This document shows positions 16,608 through 25,379 of a stretch of 36,711 bases of DNA, one piece after another. A model generated the notes under the pieces. That model ran no database searches and was not told where the DNA came from. It saw nothing but the letters and a program-made list of their open reading frames with translations. The stretch's first letter is position 1, and each line of letters starts with the position of its first letter. This stretch comes from a bacterium (GTDB taxonomy: Bacteria > Bacteroidota > Bacteroidia > CAILMK01 > JACPUW01), in contig WGNN01000115.1 in NCBI GenBank assembly GCA_016124515.1, positions 1 to 36,711 on the forward strand, written 5' to 3'. Position numbers and translations under genes: made by a program.

Positions 16608-18374
16608 CTAATCTTCATCGCGGCCTACGTAAAACTCAATGGTTTCTTCGGCTACGTTGCCCAATTTATCATAGGCTTTTACTTTCACTGTATATTTCTG
16701 CTTTTGGCTAAAGCGGTTCAGTTCCGAAATATCAAGCGTTTGCGGACTTGAATAGTCAGTAAACGCACTTCCGTTGATTGAATACAAGATGCGCTCGGTG
16801 CCCACATGTCGGTCGGTAGCGCCCAAATAGAGGCGGGTGTAGTTGGGGTAAATTTTCAAATCGCCTTTGGTGCCAATGGGCTCAATACTGAAATTGTGGT
16901 GGATTTTTGGTGGTTTGTTATCTACAAAAACCTTTGATGTTTTCAGCTCTTCCACATTGTTTACGCAGTCGGTTGACTTGAAAGTAATGGTTCGGTGCCC
17001 GTGGTTGGCCAACGTAAAGTTGCCCGAATAGGCATTCATTCCGCCACCATCTACGGCGTATTCTGTTTTTACCACGCCGCTGCCTCGGTCGGTGGCATTC
17101 AATACTATTTTGGTGGTACTGTTTATAAACAAGGTATCGCGCGTAAAAAACTGCGGACGACCATAGGTAATGCCTGTTTCAGGAGCCAAATTGTCCATAT
17201 AAACGGTTAAATAAGCATTGTGGCTCAGGTTTTCAACATTGTCCATGGCATCGTATTTAAGCACATGCGCACCATAGGTGGCCGGTATGCTTATGGGTGC
17301 GCCATAGTCCACACGGGTTTCGCCATGCACGGTCTCAAGGCTGCGGCCTATGCGGTAGTAAATTTTGAAAACCCCTGCTTTGTTGTCGGTAGCCGAAAGC
17401 TTAACCACCGAGCGGGTAGAAACCCACTTGATGCTTCCCTTTTCGCACAAATCGCCATCAATGCTGTAGGTGGTTACGGGTGGAATTTTATCGAGGTAAA
17501 AACTGAGTGATTTTTTCACCTCTTCGTTTTTTACATTGTCGTAAGAGTAGTAATAAATGGTGTGTTGCCCGTCGGCAAGACTGCCAATATTTATATTGCC
17601 ATAGTAGCGGCGGTCGGTGCCATTGTCAAAGTTGTAAAGCGTGCGGTTGAGGCCGCTCAGGTTGTCGCTTGAAGGCAAGGAAAGTGTGGTGGTGGGCGAC
17701 AAAATGTTATCGCCGTATTTGATGCCGTTTATTACCGAATTGGTAACCGGGGCAGTAATGTCGAAAATAAATGATTTGGTGCGGGTATTTTCTGCATTTC
17801 CCACGTTGTCGCTACCAAAGTAGTAGATGTTGTTGGTACCTTCTTTAAAGTTGGTAAGCGGGCTGGTGTAGTTGGTATAATTGCCGCCATTGAGCGAGTA
17901 GTGCATGGCTTCAAGCCCTGAAACAGCATCGCGGGAATTGAGTGTGATGCTGAGACCTTTGCCGTAATAAACCGTTCCCCCATTATAATAGGTTGGGGCA
18001 CCGGCAAAAGCCGAAGTGGTAACGGGAGCCAAACCATCGGCATAAACTTCAAACAGCACCTCAATTTTGGGTTCTACTGTTTTGCCGGTGTTTTGCTCTA
18101 CCGCCCAGCGGTGCCTTATGTAGTTGACACCTTCGGTATCAAAAAACATGGGGTTTGCATAGTCGCCGGTGGTTTTGCTTTTGAGCAAATACTTAGTGGC
18201 GTTTGGATCGTTTGATGTGCTAAAGTATAGGTAAATGGGCAAATCCTTGTGTACATAGGTGTTGTCGCCATTTACGTAAACACGTTTCTCAAACGTAGGC
18301 CGGGTGGGTTCCTGAGCCTGTAAAATTGATGCACTACAGCCTAGCAATGCAATAATCGATAAAAACCTTTTCAT
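16608..18374 (-). CDS. Exported protein with five tandem OmpL47-type Ig-like modules
   Basis: A 588-residue protein with a signal peptide (cleavage near LQAQ, residue 21) and an N-terminal domain to about residue 110. Five repeats then begin at about 113, 205, 295, 394 and 485. Each opens with a D-x-x-x-PPVT-like phrase and contains a YSLNGG or YSIDG-like strand and a closing DN-xx-N phrase (SDNVGN, YDNVKN, MDNVEN, TDCVNN, YDKLGN). This is the pattern annotated as OmpL47-type beta-barrel or Big-type Ig-like domain. In cell-surface proteins such modules act as stalks or adhesive spacers; there is no catalytic motif and no obvious C-terminal sorting signal. Function is inferred only from the modules. 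Terminator at 16550-16583. Confidence 0.8.
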   Translation of the reverse strand: MKRFLSIIALLGCSASILQAQEPTRPTFEKRVYVNGDNTYVHKDLPIYLYFSTSNDPNATKYLLKSKTTGDYANPMFFDTEGVNYIRHRWAVEQNTGKTVEPKIEVLFEVYADGLAPVTTSAFAGAPTYYNGGTVYYGKGLSITLNSRDAVSGLEAMHYSLNGGNYTNYTSPLTNFKEGTNNIYYFGSDNVGNAENTRTKSFIFDITAPVTNSVINGIKYGDNILSPTTTLSLPSSDNLSGLNRTLYNFDNGTDRRYYGNINIGSLADGQHTIYYYSYDNVKNEEVKKSLSFYLDKIPPVTTYSIDGDLCEKGSIKWVSTRSVVKLSATDNKAGVFKIYYRIGRSLETVHGETRVDYGAPISIPATYGAHVLKYDAMDNVENLSHNAYLTVYMDNLAPETGITYGRPQFFTRDTLFINSTTKIVLNATDRGSGVVKTEYAVDGGGMNAYSGNFTLANHGHRTITFKSTDCVNNVEELKTSKVFVDNKPPKIHHNFSIEPIGTKGDLKIYPNYTRLYLGATDRHVGTERILYSINGSAFTDYSSPQTLDISELNRFSQKQKYTVKVKAYDKLGNVAEETIEFYVGRDED

Positions 18375-18497
18375 ACTTCTTAAGTGTTAAAGCCGCCATA
18401 AATATAGGCCCATCAAAACTTAAAAAGCAAACTTCAATTCATTAAGTTGTTGTAAAGCACATAGTTCTGCAAAAAACGCCTTGGTACTCACTTTAGC

Positions 18498-18782
18498 CTA
18501 CGCATGCTGCATCACCTTGTCTGCCACTATCTTATAGAATAATCGGTAAGGAAAATACAGCTTAATTGTAGTTTCATATTTATTGAACTTTGGCTGCGTG
18601 GCAATGTAGTCTCTTTCAAGCTTTCCAAACATTTCTCCATCGTTCCATTGCTCATTGCCCTTGCGGCGGTAGTTGAAATTTGGTATGGCCTTGCTTCTTT
18701 CTTTTTGATCAAGTTTAAACTCATATTGCCTGTCAATAAACTTGTCAATTTCCTCTTTCAGCGGTAAGTAATACTTCATCAT
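18498..18782 (-). CDS. Small basic protein of unknown function
   Basis: No family recognised. Starting at the tandem ATGs (18782 or 18779) the product has 94 residues, is soluble and basic, and has an N-terminal helical region with alternating charges (LPLKEEIDKFIDRQYEF) and an aromatic C-terminal half (YETTIKLYFPYRLFYKIV). A GGGAAAAT-like purine run lies just upstream of the ATGs. A TTG 39 bases further upstream would add a lysine-rich stretch, which I consider less likely. It stands alone between the trxB terminator and the OmpL47-type gene. Confidence 0.6.
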   Translation of the reverse strand: MMKYYLPLKEEIDKFIDRQYEFKLDQKERSKAIPNFNYRRKGNEQWNDGEMFGKLERDYIATQPKFNKYETTIKLYFPYRLFYKIVADKVMQHA

Positions 18783-18857
18783 AATATTTTCCCTTTTTAG
18801 ACTTGCCGCCTTTTTAGCCAAGCATCATGCCAAAGGGGCAAAAGCAGGCTCAGACAC

Positions 18858-18897
18858 AAAAAAGCCCCGGTTTCAATTCCAAATTTGAAACCAAGGC
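18858..18897 (-). terminator. Rho-independent terminator of the mnmA-trxB unit
   Basis: GGTTTCAA (18869-18876) pairs with TTGAAACC (18885-18892), extended by GCC (18864-18866) with GGC (18895-18897) across a two-base mismatch. On the minus strand the hairpin is followed by six T residues (A run 18858-18863). It lies 37 bases beyond the trxB stop. Confidence 0.75.
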
Positions 18898-18933
18898 TAT
18901 TATTTATAGAGTGTTTAACAGTCGTTTTGCTTG

Positions 18934-19887
18934 TCAGGCACCCATTTCGCGACCTATGAGAAAACGCTCTGCTTCGAGTGCGGCCATACAACCGGTTCCT
19001 GCGGCAGTTACAGCTTGTCGGTATATTTTGTCCTGTGCATCGCCGGCAGCAAATACACCTTCTATATTGGTGGCAGTGCTGTCTGATTTGGTAATGAGGT
19101 AACCCACCTCATCCATATCGAGCTGTCCTTTGAAAATATCGGTGTTAGGCTTGTGACCAATGGCTACAAAAAATCCGGTAACAGGAATGATTTTCTCCTC
19201 GCCTGTCACATTGTTTTTCACTTTCACGCCTTCCACTTCTTTTTCACCCATTACTTCAAGTGTTTCGTGGTTGTAGAGTATGTTTATGTTTTCGGCAGCC
19301 TCAACCCTGCGTTGCATTACTATTGAAGCACGCAATTGGTCTTTGCGCACCAACATATTCACTTTTTTGCAAAGTTTTGAAAGGTAAAGGGCTTCTTCGG
19401 CAGCAGTATCGCCACCGCCTACTATGGCCACTTCCTGTCCGCGGTAAAAATAACCGTCGCACACCGCACAGGCTGAAACGCCATAGCCATTCAAGCGTTG
19501 CTCCGATTCGAGCCCCAACCATTTGGCCGAAGCACCGGTACTTATTATTACGGCTTCAGCTTCTATGGTTTTGCCATCATCAGCTTTTACTATAAACGGA
19601 CGGTTTGACAAATCAACTTCCGTTACGGTGCTGTAGCGAATTTCAGTGCCAAAACGCTCGGCTTGTTTCCTGAAATCTTCCATCATTTTGGGACCCATAA
19701 TACCCTCGGGGTAGCCCGGGTAGTTTTCCACCTCGTTGGTTATCATCAGCTGTCCACCGGGTTGAAATCCGGCATACATCATGGGTTTCAATTCGGCACG
19801 TGCTGCGTATATGGCAGCTGTATATCCGGCAGGACCGGAACCGATAATGAGTACTTTTACTTTTTCCACGTTTGAATCGTTGCTCAT
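18934..19887 (-). CDS. trxB: Thioredoxin reductase
   Basis: FAD- and NADPH-dependent enzyme that keeps thioredoxin reduced in the cytoplasm. The 317-residue length is typical of the low-molecular-weight type. Visible are the FAD dinucleotide loop GSGPAG at 16-21, the redox pair C140/C143 in SACAVCDG, the NADPH loop VGGGDTAAEEA at 156-166 and the closing GVFAAGDAQD near 268-277. The ATG at 19887 starts 11 bases after the stop of the DUF4249 gene, so it is probably the last gene of the five-gene unit beginning with mnmA. A terminator hairpin follows. Confidence 0.97.
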   Translation of the reverse strand: MSNDSNVEKVKVLIIGSGPAGYTAAIYAARAELKPMMYAGFQPGGQLMITNEVENYPGYPEGIMGPKMMEDFRKQAERFGTEIRYSTVTEVDLSNRPFIVKADDGKTIEAEAVIISTGASAKWLGLESEQRLNGYGVSACAVCDGYFYRGQEVAIVGGGDTAAEEALYLSKLCKKVNMLVRKDQLRASIVMQRRVEAAENINILYNHETLEVMGEKEVEGVKVKNNVTGEEKIIPVTGFFVAIGHKPNTDIFKGQLDMDEVGYLITKSDSTATNIEGVFAAGDAQDKIYRQAVTAAGTGCMAALEAERFLIGREMGA

Positions 19888-19898
19888 CGTTGTTTTAT

Positions 19899-20762
19899 TT
19901 ATGGTTTTTGAATTATTATCTTTTTGTAGGCAATGGCCATAGCCTGAAAAACACCACGGGCATGGTCAAAAGTGCCTTTTACATTTATGGGTTGACTAAA
20001 AGGGCCTCCATTATTTTGCGCGGCATCATAACTCTGCCAGTAGTTGAAGGTCTGTTGGTCTATCGAAATCAGGTACATATTTACGGTGTCGTTGTAGTCA
20101 TCAGGAAAAATACTGCCATAGGCAAAAGTTTGGCCGTTGAACAGCGCATCATCCGTTACGGCAATTCTGTCAGCCGCTCCCCACAAAAAAGGAAAGTTGC
20201 TGCGGCTGCTTCGGTAGTCCGATACCATATAATAATTGCCAAAATCGCCGGGGTCGGTAAAGGTGAAGTGCAGAAAAGGCTCTGTGGAGTCGGCCTTGGG
20301 ATTGAAAATATTGTCAACCCAAATGGAATCTATGGGAACCACATTAGGCAAATAACTAATGGAAGTGGCTGTTTGCCCCTCGCTTTGTACCACCAATTTG
20401 TAGTAGTGGCCCACCGTTGCCAGAAAAGGGTGCGAAATGGGTGGCGCGAAAATACCCTCAATTCCCGACACGGGCTCAAAGGCTATGGTATTGCTTTTCC
20501 ACTGAATTTCGCCATCTGTCATTTGGCCTTCAAAAAGTGTCACTGTGGCATTTGTAACCGCAGTCACCGAAAAGTTCTTATCGTAGTACGGAAGGCTTTT
20601 GGTAATGATGGCATAGTTGAGCAGCGGATTCAATTGGTTGACATAAGCTTCTACCACGAGCTCCGACTCATAGTCAGGCAGTGGCCTGTCGTACGGAGCG
20701 GTGCAGCCAACCAAGATCAAAACCAACCAACTCGATATGTACCAAATTGCTTTCAAATGCAT
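19899..20762 (-). CDS. DUF4249 lipoprotein, partner of TonB-dependent receptor
   Basis: A 287-residue lipoprotein: the signal peptide ends in a lipobox LVGC with C20 as the lipidated residue. The mature start CTAPYDRPLPDYESELVVEA and the VVEAYV phrase followed by beta-strand-rich sequence (NATVTLFEG, LPYYDKNFSVTAV) match DUF4249. Members sit next to SusC-like TonB receptors with a carboxypeptidase-regulatory domain and are thought to act as surface-exposed partner lipoproteins. Here the ATG shares one base with the receptor stop (TAATG), implying translational coupling. The substrate is unknown. Confidence 0.85.
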   Translation of the reverse strand: MHLKAIWYISSWLVLILVGCTAPYDRPLPDYESELVVEAYVNQLNPLLNYAIITKSLPYYDKNFSVTAVTNATVTLFEGQMTDGEIQWKSNTIAFEPVSGIEGIFAPPISHPFLATVGHYYKLVVQSEGQTATSISYLPNVVPIDSIWVDNIFNPKADSTEPFLHFTFTDPGDFGNYYMVSDYRSSRSNFPFLWGAADRIAVTDDALFNGQTFAYGSIFPDDYNDTVNMYLISIDQQTFNYWQSYDAAQNNGGPFSQPINVKGTFDHARGVFQAMAIAYKKIIIQKP

Positions 20763-23167
20763 TAGAATTTAAAGTTGTAACTCACCGAAGGTAAAATGGG
20801 GAAATAGACCATCTTGCGTTCGTTGACACCCGCCTCCACATCGGTATCGTTGTAAATGAAATAGGGATTTTTGCGGTTGAAGGCATTGAAAACCGATAAG
20901 TTCCATTCGCCATTCCACCACTTTTCTTTTTTGGGTTCGGGTTTGTAAATCACGCTGATATCAAAGCGCTCGTAGGGTTTCAATCGGGCGGTATTGTATT
21001 CGTTGGGGTAAATGGTAATCACATCAAAAAAGGGCATGATGTTTTGCGCATTGATGCCTTCTATGCCAATATTGCCAAAATAGCGGCCAACAGTGGGTGT
21101 ATAGGCAATGCCTGTGGCAAAAACCCAAACCGCCGAGAACTTCCATTTGTTATTTAAATGATAGGTGGCCAATACCGAGACATCGTGACGGCGGTCGTAG
21201 CGCGGAAAATATGGATTGCCATTATTGAGGGGCGGATTGGTACGTGTGGTTTTTGAAAGCGTGTAGCCTATCCACCCGGTGAGTTTTCCTTTCACTTTCT
21301 TAATAAACAACTCAAGGCCATAGGCCAAGCCTTTGCCAATAAGCACGTTGCGGTCTATTTCATCGGCCAAAAACAAATTGGTGCCGGGCATAAAATCAAT
21401 TTGGTTTTTTAGTGGTTTGTAAAACACCTCTACCGACGATTCGTACTTGTTGTCGCGCAGGTTTCTGAAATAGCCCAAAGCCGCTTGATAGGCAATTTGT
21501 GGTTTGATGTATTTTGAGGAAGGCAACCACAAATCGGTAGGCAAAGTGCCGCCCGAAATAGAAGCCAGGTGCAGGTATTGTGCATTTTTGGTAAGCGAAC
21601 CTTTGATGGAACTATTGGGGCTTGTAAGGTAGCGAAAAGCCAGGCGCGGCTCCCATGCGTGGTACCAATGCATGGATTGCCATTTGCTGTAGCGCAAAGT
21701 ATCAAAAGTAGGTGCGCCGGTTATGGCATCGTAAACCGCCTCTTTGTAGGGTCCAATGGCATCAAATGCCGAGTAGCGCAGCCCCATGGTAATATTTAAA
21801 CGGTCAGATACTTCAACTTCTGACGACAAGTAGGCCGCGAGCTCAATAGCCAATCGGTTTTGGCTTGTGAGTTTAATTTCCTGATCGGAAAGCCCCACAC
21901 TTGCCGCACCCGGATTGAAGGTGTGGTGGGTGGCCAATCCGCCGAATTTCAGTTTTACCTTGTTGCTGAGGAAATAGTCAAAATCAGATTTGACACCCAG
22001 GTCTTTTATAGCCGAATGGAACTTGAAATTGAGTTGGCTGATGCCACCGCCGAAGGTGAATTTATAGTCGTTGTAGATAAATGAATTGTTGCTGAAAAGC
22101 CGGTCGCTGAACAAGTGGTTCCACCGCAGGGTAACGGTAGAGTTTCCCCAATCGCTGTTGAAAGTTGGCGGATTGAGCGATTTGGAGGTGTTGTCTTTAA
22201 AGGAAAACACATCGCGCCCAAAATAGCCTGAAAGATACAAGCGGTTGTTTGGGTTTAATATATAATTGACCTTGGCATTCAAATCATAGAAATAATAGCG
22301 GTTGCCACGTACCCTGTCGTTTAAAAACGGCTGTGCCAATACATCGGCATAGGTGCGGCGGCCTGCAATCATAAAGGAGCTTTTGTCTTTTTTGAGCGGG
22401 CCTTCAAGATATAGTCGCGACGAAATAATGCCCACTCCGCCCTTGCCGTGCAGTTCTTTGCTGTTGCCATCGTTTAGCTGTATGTTGAGCACCGACGAAA
22501 GCCTGCCGCCGTAATTGGCCGGCATCCCTCCTTTTAGTATGCTCACATTTTTGATGGCATCGGCATTGAACACCGAAAAAAAACCAAACAAGTGAGAGGC
22601 ATTGTACACCACCGCTTCGTCAAGCAAAATGAGGTTTTGGTCGGGACCGCCACCGCGCACATAAAAACCCGAATTGCCATCGCCCGTGCTCTGTATGCCG
22701 GGCAATAATTGTATGGTTTTTATAATATCCGTTTCGCCAAAAAGTACCGGTATTTCGCGCAATTGCTCTACCTGAATTTCAATTTTCGACATTTCGGTAC
22801 TTTGCACGTTCTTGTCCGATCGCTCGGCAGTTATCACCACTTCATCTGTCTGTATATCAGCCAGCTGCATTTGAAAGGTTCTAGTGGTATTTACCTTTAG
22901 TTCAAGCGTTTCTTCAATGGTATTATAGCCCAGAAAAGTAATTTGCAGGTGGTAGGTTCCTGGCAAAAGTTGCAGGCTGAAAAAACCGTAAACATTGGTA
23001 GCCACCCCGGTTTTCAATTCTTCTACATAAATATTGGCACCCACCAGGTCTTCGCCCGTTGAAGCGTCTTTAACATAGCCGCTGATGCTTACTTTCTTCT
23101 GCGCAAATGCGTCATGGGCCAAAAGCAGATTGAACACAAAAAAGAGTAGCGCCCCGTTGTATTTCAT
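20762..23167 (-). CDS. TonB-dependent receptor with carboxypeptidase-regulatory-like domain
   Basis: An 801-residue outer-membrane receptor. It has a signal peptide (cleavage near AFAQ), then a CarboxypepD_reg-like domain (about 26-110, with ISGYVKDASTGEDLVGANIYV and TNVYGFFSLQLLPG), a plug domain (about 120-230, with LPGIQSTGDGNSGFYVRGGG and ILLDEAVVYNASHLFGFFSV) and a 22-strand-type barrel ending in SYNFKF with a terminal aromatic. It imports a substrate using TonB energy; the paired lipoprotein is of the DUF4249 rather than SusD type, so a polysaccharide substrate is not implied. Ten bases separate it from the preceding lipoprotein gene. No carbohydrate enzymes lie nearby. Confidence 0.92.
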   Translation of the reverse strand: MKYNGALLFFVFNLLLAHDAFAQKKVSISGYVKDASTGEDLVGANIYVEELKTGVATNVYGFFSLQLLPGTYHLQITFLGYNTIEETLELKVNTTRTFQMQLADIQTDEVVITAERSDKNVQSTEMSKIEIQVEQLREIPVLFGETDIIKTIQLLPGIQSTGDGNSGFYVRGGGPDQNLILLDEAVVYNASHLFGFFSVFNADAIKNVSILKGGMPANYGGRLSSVLNIQLNDGNSKELHGKGGVGIISSRLYLEGPLKKDKSSFMIAGRRTYADVLAQPFLNDRVRGNRYYFYDLNAKVNYILNPNNRLYLSGYFGRDVFSFKDNTSKSLNPPTFNSDWGNSTVTLRWNHLFSDRLFSNNSFIYNDYKFTFGGGISQLNFKFHSAIKDLGVKSDFDYFLSNKVKLKFGGLATHHTFNPGAASVGLSDQEIKLTSQNRLAIELAAYLSSEVEVSDRLNITMGLRYSAFDAIGPYKEAVYDAITGAPTFDTLRYSKWQSMHWYHAWEPRLAFRYLTSPNSSIKGSLTKNAQYLHLASISGGTLPTDLWLPSSKYIKPQIAYQAALGYFRNLRDNKYESSVEVFYKPLKNQIDFMPGTNLFLADEIDRNVLIGKGLAYGLELFIKKVKGKLTGWIGYTLSKTTRTNPPLNNGNPYFPRYDRRHDVSVLATYHLNNKWKFSAVWVFATGIAYTPTVGRYFGNIGIEGINAQNIMPFFDVITIYPNEYNTARLKPYERFDISVIYKPEPKKEKWWNGEWNLSVFNAFNRKNPYFIYNDTDVEAGVNERKMVYFPILPSVSYNFKF

Positions 23168-23177
23168 TACTATTCAG

Positions 23178-23900
23178 CTAGTTTGGAATATGGTGGTCGA
23201 TAAGGGTTTGTATAAACTTATAACCTGAGTTGGGCACCAGGTTGTTTACCGAATCGGTGCTTTCGGGGTCAAGGGGTTGAAACTCGGCATTCAATTCAAA
23301 GCGGCGGTACAGGCCAATGTGGTTGGCATAGCGCTCCCTGAAATCAATGCGGTTGATGAAATCATATTGACTGAAAATTTCAATGTTCAAAGTGGAATCG
23401 TAGCCGCGGTTGTCTAATATGTGGTAGTCGTTCACTTTCACATATTTGGCATTTTGCAACGAAATAAGGTCGCCATACAAACTGCCCGTGTTGTTGTAGG
23501 GTGCTTCGTTCCATGTCAGGTTCATTTCGGGTGGATAAACCTGTTTTAGGAACATCACATTTTCGCTGTATCGCTTGGCGCCCATGTCGGTGGTTTGCGC
23601 CAGATCGGTGCGCACTTTCAGCCAATTGTCGGTCCACTTTCTTTTTTGAAACACAAAAATCTGGTGGTAGTTGCCGCCATCAAGTGCCTTTATTTCAGGT
23701 GCCACCACTTCTTTTATCCAATAATGAAGCGTATCGTAGGGTCTTTTTTCAAAATCTATTGAGTCAATTTTATACAGGAACCAAGCGCCATCTACCAGCG
23801 GAAAATAGTCCATTTCACCTGTTTTATCAGGAGCGGTTTCTTCGGGGCCACATGCGTAGAGCAAAGTAGCTATGCACAGCAGCAAGGCATGTATTCTCAT
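23178..23900 (-). CDS. Lipoprotein of unknown function, linked to the TonB receptor
   Basis: A 240-residue lipoprotein with lipobox LLYAC (C17). The mature protein begins with an acidic linker (GPEETAPDKTGEMDYF), then the phrase YFPLVDGAWFLYKIDS, a pattern seen in Bacteroidota lipoproteins that sit upstream of DUF4249 and TonB receptors. The rest is beta-rich, with many aromatic residues; no catalytic motif is seen. Its ATG overlaps the mnmA stop by four bases (ATGA), and the receptor gene follows after ten bases. It is probably an accessory surface lipoprotein of the transport complex, inferred from context alone. Confidence 0.75.
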   Translation of the reverse strand: MRIHALLLCIATLLYACGPEETAPDKTGEMDYFPLVDGAWFLYKIDSIDFEKRPYDTLHYWIKEVVAPEIKALDGGNYHQIFVFQKRKWTDNWLKVRTDLAQTTDMGAKRYSENVMFLKQVYPPEMNLTWNEAPYNNTGSLYGDLISLQNAKYVKVNDYHILDNRGYDSTLNIEIFSQYDFINRIDFRERYANHIGLYRRFELNAEFQPLDPESTDSVNNLVPNSGYKFIQTLIDHHIPN

Positions 23901-25009
23901 AGATTTTCGTGGTTAAAGCTCGACAAAATCCTTCCGCCGCCCAGCAGGTCATCACCTTCGTAAAACACGGCTGATTGGCCCGGTGCAATGGCTTCTACCT
24001 TTTCAGAAAATTCAACCCGCAGCAGGTCATTGTCTTCGTTGTACAAGCGTGCCGGTGCTCCTTCGTGTTTGTACCTTACTTTGGTGGTGCTCAGCATACC
24101 TTCAGGAATTTGCGCATATTTCACCAAATTTAAGTTCTGAACAAACATTCCGTTGCGCATCAGGTCATCTTTATCGCCCAGTATCACTTTGTTTTCGTGG
24201 GCATCAATTTCCACCACATATTTCGGTTCGCCAGTGGCAATACCCAAGCCTTTGCGCTGACCAATGGTATAAAATGGATAACCTTCGTGCTGCCCCATAT
24301 TTTCGCCTTGCGGATTTACATAAGTGCCGCCTTTTACGGTGGTTTCCAGTTCGGGCACACGACGTTTTAAAAAGCCGCGGTAGTCATTGTCGGGGATGAA
24401 ACAAATTTCGTAGCTCTCGCTTTTGTTGGCCAGCTCGGTATATCCCCAATCGAGTGCCATTTGTTTGATGTCTTTTTTGTGGTATTGCCCCATAGGCAGC
24501 ATGGTGCGCGCCAGGTTGGCCTGACTAACGCCCCACAGCACGTAGCTTTGGTCTTTCCAGGCATCTACACCTTTCGACACCACATAGCGGTTATTTTCCG
24601 CCCGTATGTTGGCGTAGTGACCGGTTGCAATGAACTCACAGTCAAGCTGATTGGCACGCTTCATTAAAGCTTCCCATTTAATGTGGGTATTGCAGAGCAC
24701 GCAGGGGTTTGGGGTGCGACCCGCCAGGTATTCGCTCACAAAATCGTCAATTACAAAATCGCCGAATTCAGAACGGATGTCCAATATCATGTGCGGAATA
24801 TCGTGTTCCACACAAATGGCACGTGCATCGTTTATAGAGTCGAGGCTACAGCAGCCTGTTTCTTTCTTATTGCCGCCTGAAACCGCGTAGTCCCAGGTTT
24901 TCATGGTAATACCAATTACATCAAAGCCTTGTTCCTTGAGCATTACAGCGGTTACTGTACTATCTATACCGCCGCTCATGGCTACCAACACTTTTCCGTT
25001 TCTACTCAA
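23897..25009 (-). CDS. mnmA: tRNA-specific 2-thiouridylase MnmA
   Basis: Thiolates U34 in tRNA-Lys, -Glu and -Gln in an ATP-dependent reaction. The 370-residue protein has the PP-loop SGGIDS at 12-17, the first catalytic cysteine C106 in NPCVLCN, the second C203 in SYEICFIPD, GQRKGLGI near 245-252 and the C-terminal domain. The start appears to be TTG at 25009: an in-frame stop lies just upstream and the first ATG downstream would delete the residues before the PP-loop. An alternative is ATT at 25012. Its stop overlaps the following lipoprotein gene, so it heads an operon that also encodes a TonB system and trxB. Confidence 0.95.
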   Translation of the reverse strand: MSRNGKVLVAMSGGIDSTVTAVMLKEQGFDVIGITMKTWDYAVSGGNKKETGCCSLDSINDARAICVEHDIPHMILDIRSEFGDFVIDDFVSEYLAGRTPNPCVLCNTHIKWEALMKRANQLDCEFIATGHYANIRAENNRYVVSKGVDAWKDQSYVLWGVSQANLARTMLPMGQYHKKDIKQMALDWGYTELANKSESYEICFIPDNDYRGFLKRRVPELETTVKGGTYVNPQGENMGQHEGYPFYTIGQRKGLGIATGEPKYVVEIDAHENKVILGDKDDLMRNGMFVQNLNLVKYAQIPEGMLSTTKVRYKHEGAPARLYNEDNDLLRVEFSEKVEAIAPGQSAVFYEGDDLLGGGRILSSFNHENL

Positions 25010-25032
25010 AATCTATCTGTTTTAATAAGTTG

Positions 25033-25059
25033 CAAAATTAATTATACGAAAGGGCACAA
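25033..25059 (-). promoter_or_regulatory. Candidate promoter of the mnmA unit
   Basis: On the minus strand TAATTTTG (complement of 25033-25040) matches the TAnnTTTG -7 box exactly. A TTG (complement of 25057-25059) lies 16 bases upstream, slightly close for the -33 element. The TTG start of mnmA is 23 bases downstream. Confidence 0.45.
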
Positions 25060-25110
25060 CATGACCCCGCGCATAAATGTTCAAAATTGACTGTGCCAAG
25101 TTTTTTTAGG

Positions 25111-25139
25111 TTGAAAAAAAGGCAATGCATGTATATTTG
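25111..25139 (+). promoter_or_regulatory. Promoter of the Kazal-type lipoprotein gene
   Basis: TTG at 25111-25113 and an exact -7 box TATATTTG at 25132-25139 are separated by 18 bases. The ATG at 25157 lies 17 bases after the box, giving a short leader. Confidence 0.55.
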
Positions 25140-25156
25140 GCGCAAACAATTGAAAA

Positions 25157-25375
25157 ATGCGAAGTTTAATTACTGCCAGTTTGATCTGCTTGACCGCCGT
25201 ACTCTTCTCTTGCAATAAAAAAGAAAACTGCCCCGATATTACCCTGATAGGCCAACCCAATTGCCCCGAAGATACCACTTGGGTTTGCGGTTGCGATAAA
25301 GTGAGCTATATAAACGAATGTGTGGCCAACAACAATGGCATGTACGTGGTATCGCAGGGAAAATGTACCAACTAA
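25157..25375 (+). CDS. Small lipoprotein with a Kazal-type domain
   Basis: A 72-residue precursor with lipobox VLFSC (C19 lipidated). The mature 54 residues hold six further cysteines (C25, C36, C44, C46, C55, C70), and the phrase VCGCDKVSYINECVANNNG ending in GKC matches the Kazal serine-protease-inhibitor signature (C-G-x-D-x-x-x-Y-x-N-x-C). Bacterial Kazal-like lipoproteins are anchored in the envelope and may block host or competitor proteases; whether this one inhibits anything is unproven. It has its own promoter and ends only four bases before the convergent ogt stop codon. Confidence 0.85.
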   Translation: MRSLITASLICLTAVLFSCNKKENCPDITLIGQPNCPEDTTWVCGCDKVSYINECVANNNGMYVVSQGKCTN

Positions 25376-25379
25376 GCCT

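Noticed and set aside
19872-20765. Long plus-strand open frame of 297 residues opposite the DUF4249 gene
   Set aside because: It is the exact antisense of a lipoprotein gene with a good lipobox and family motifs, and the translated sequence has no recognisable features.
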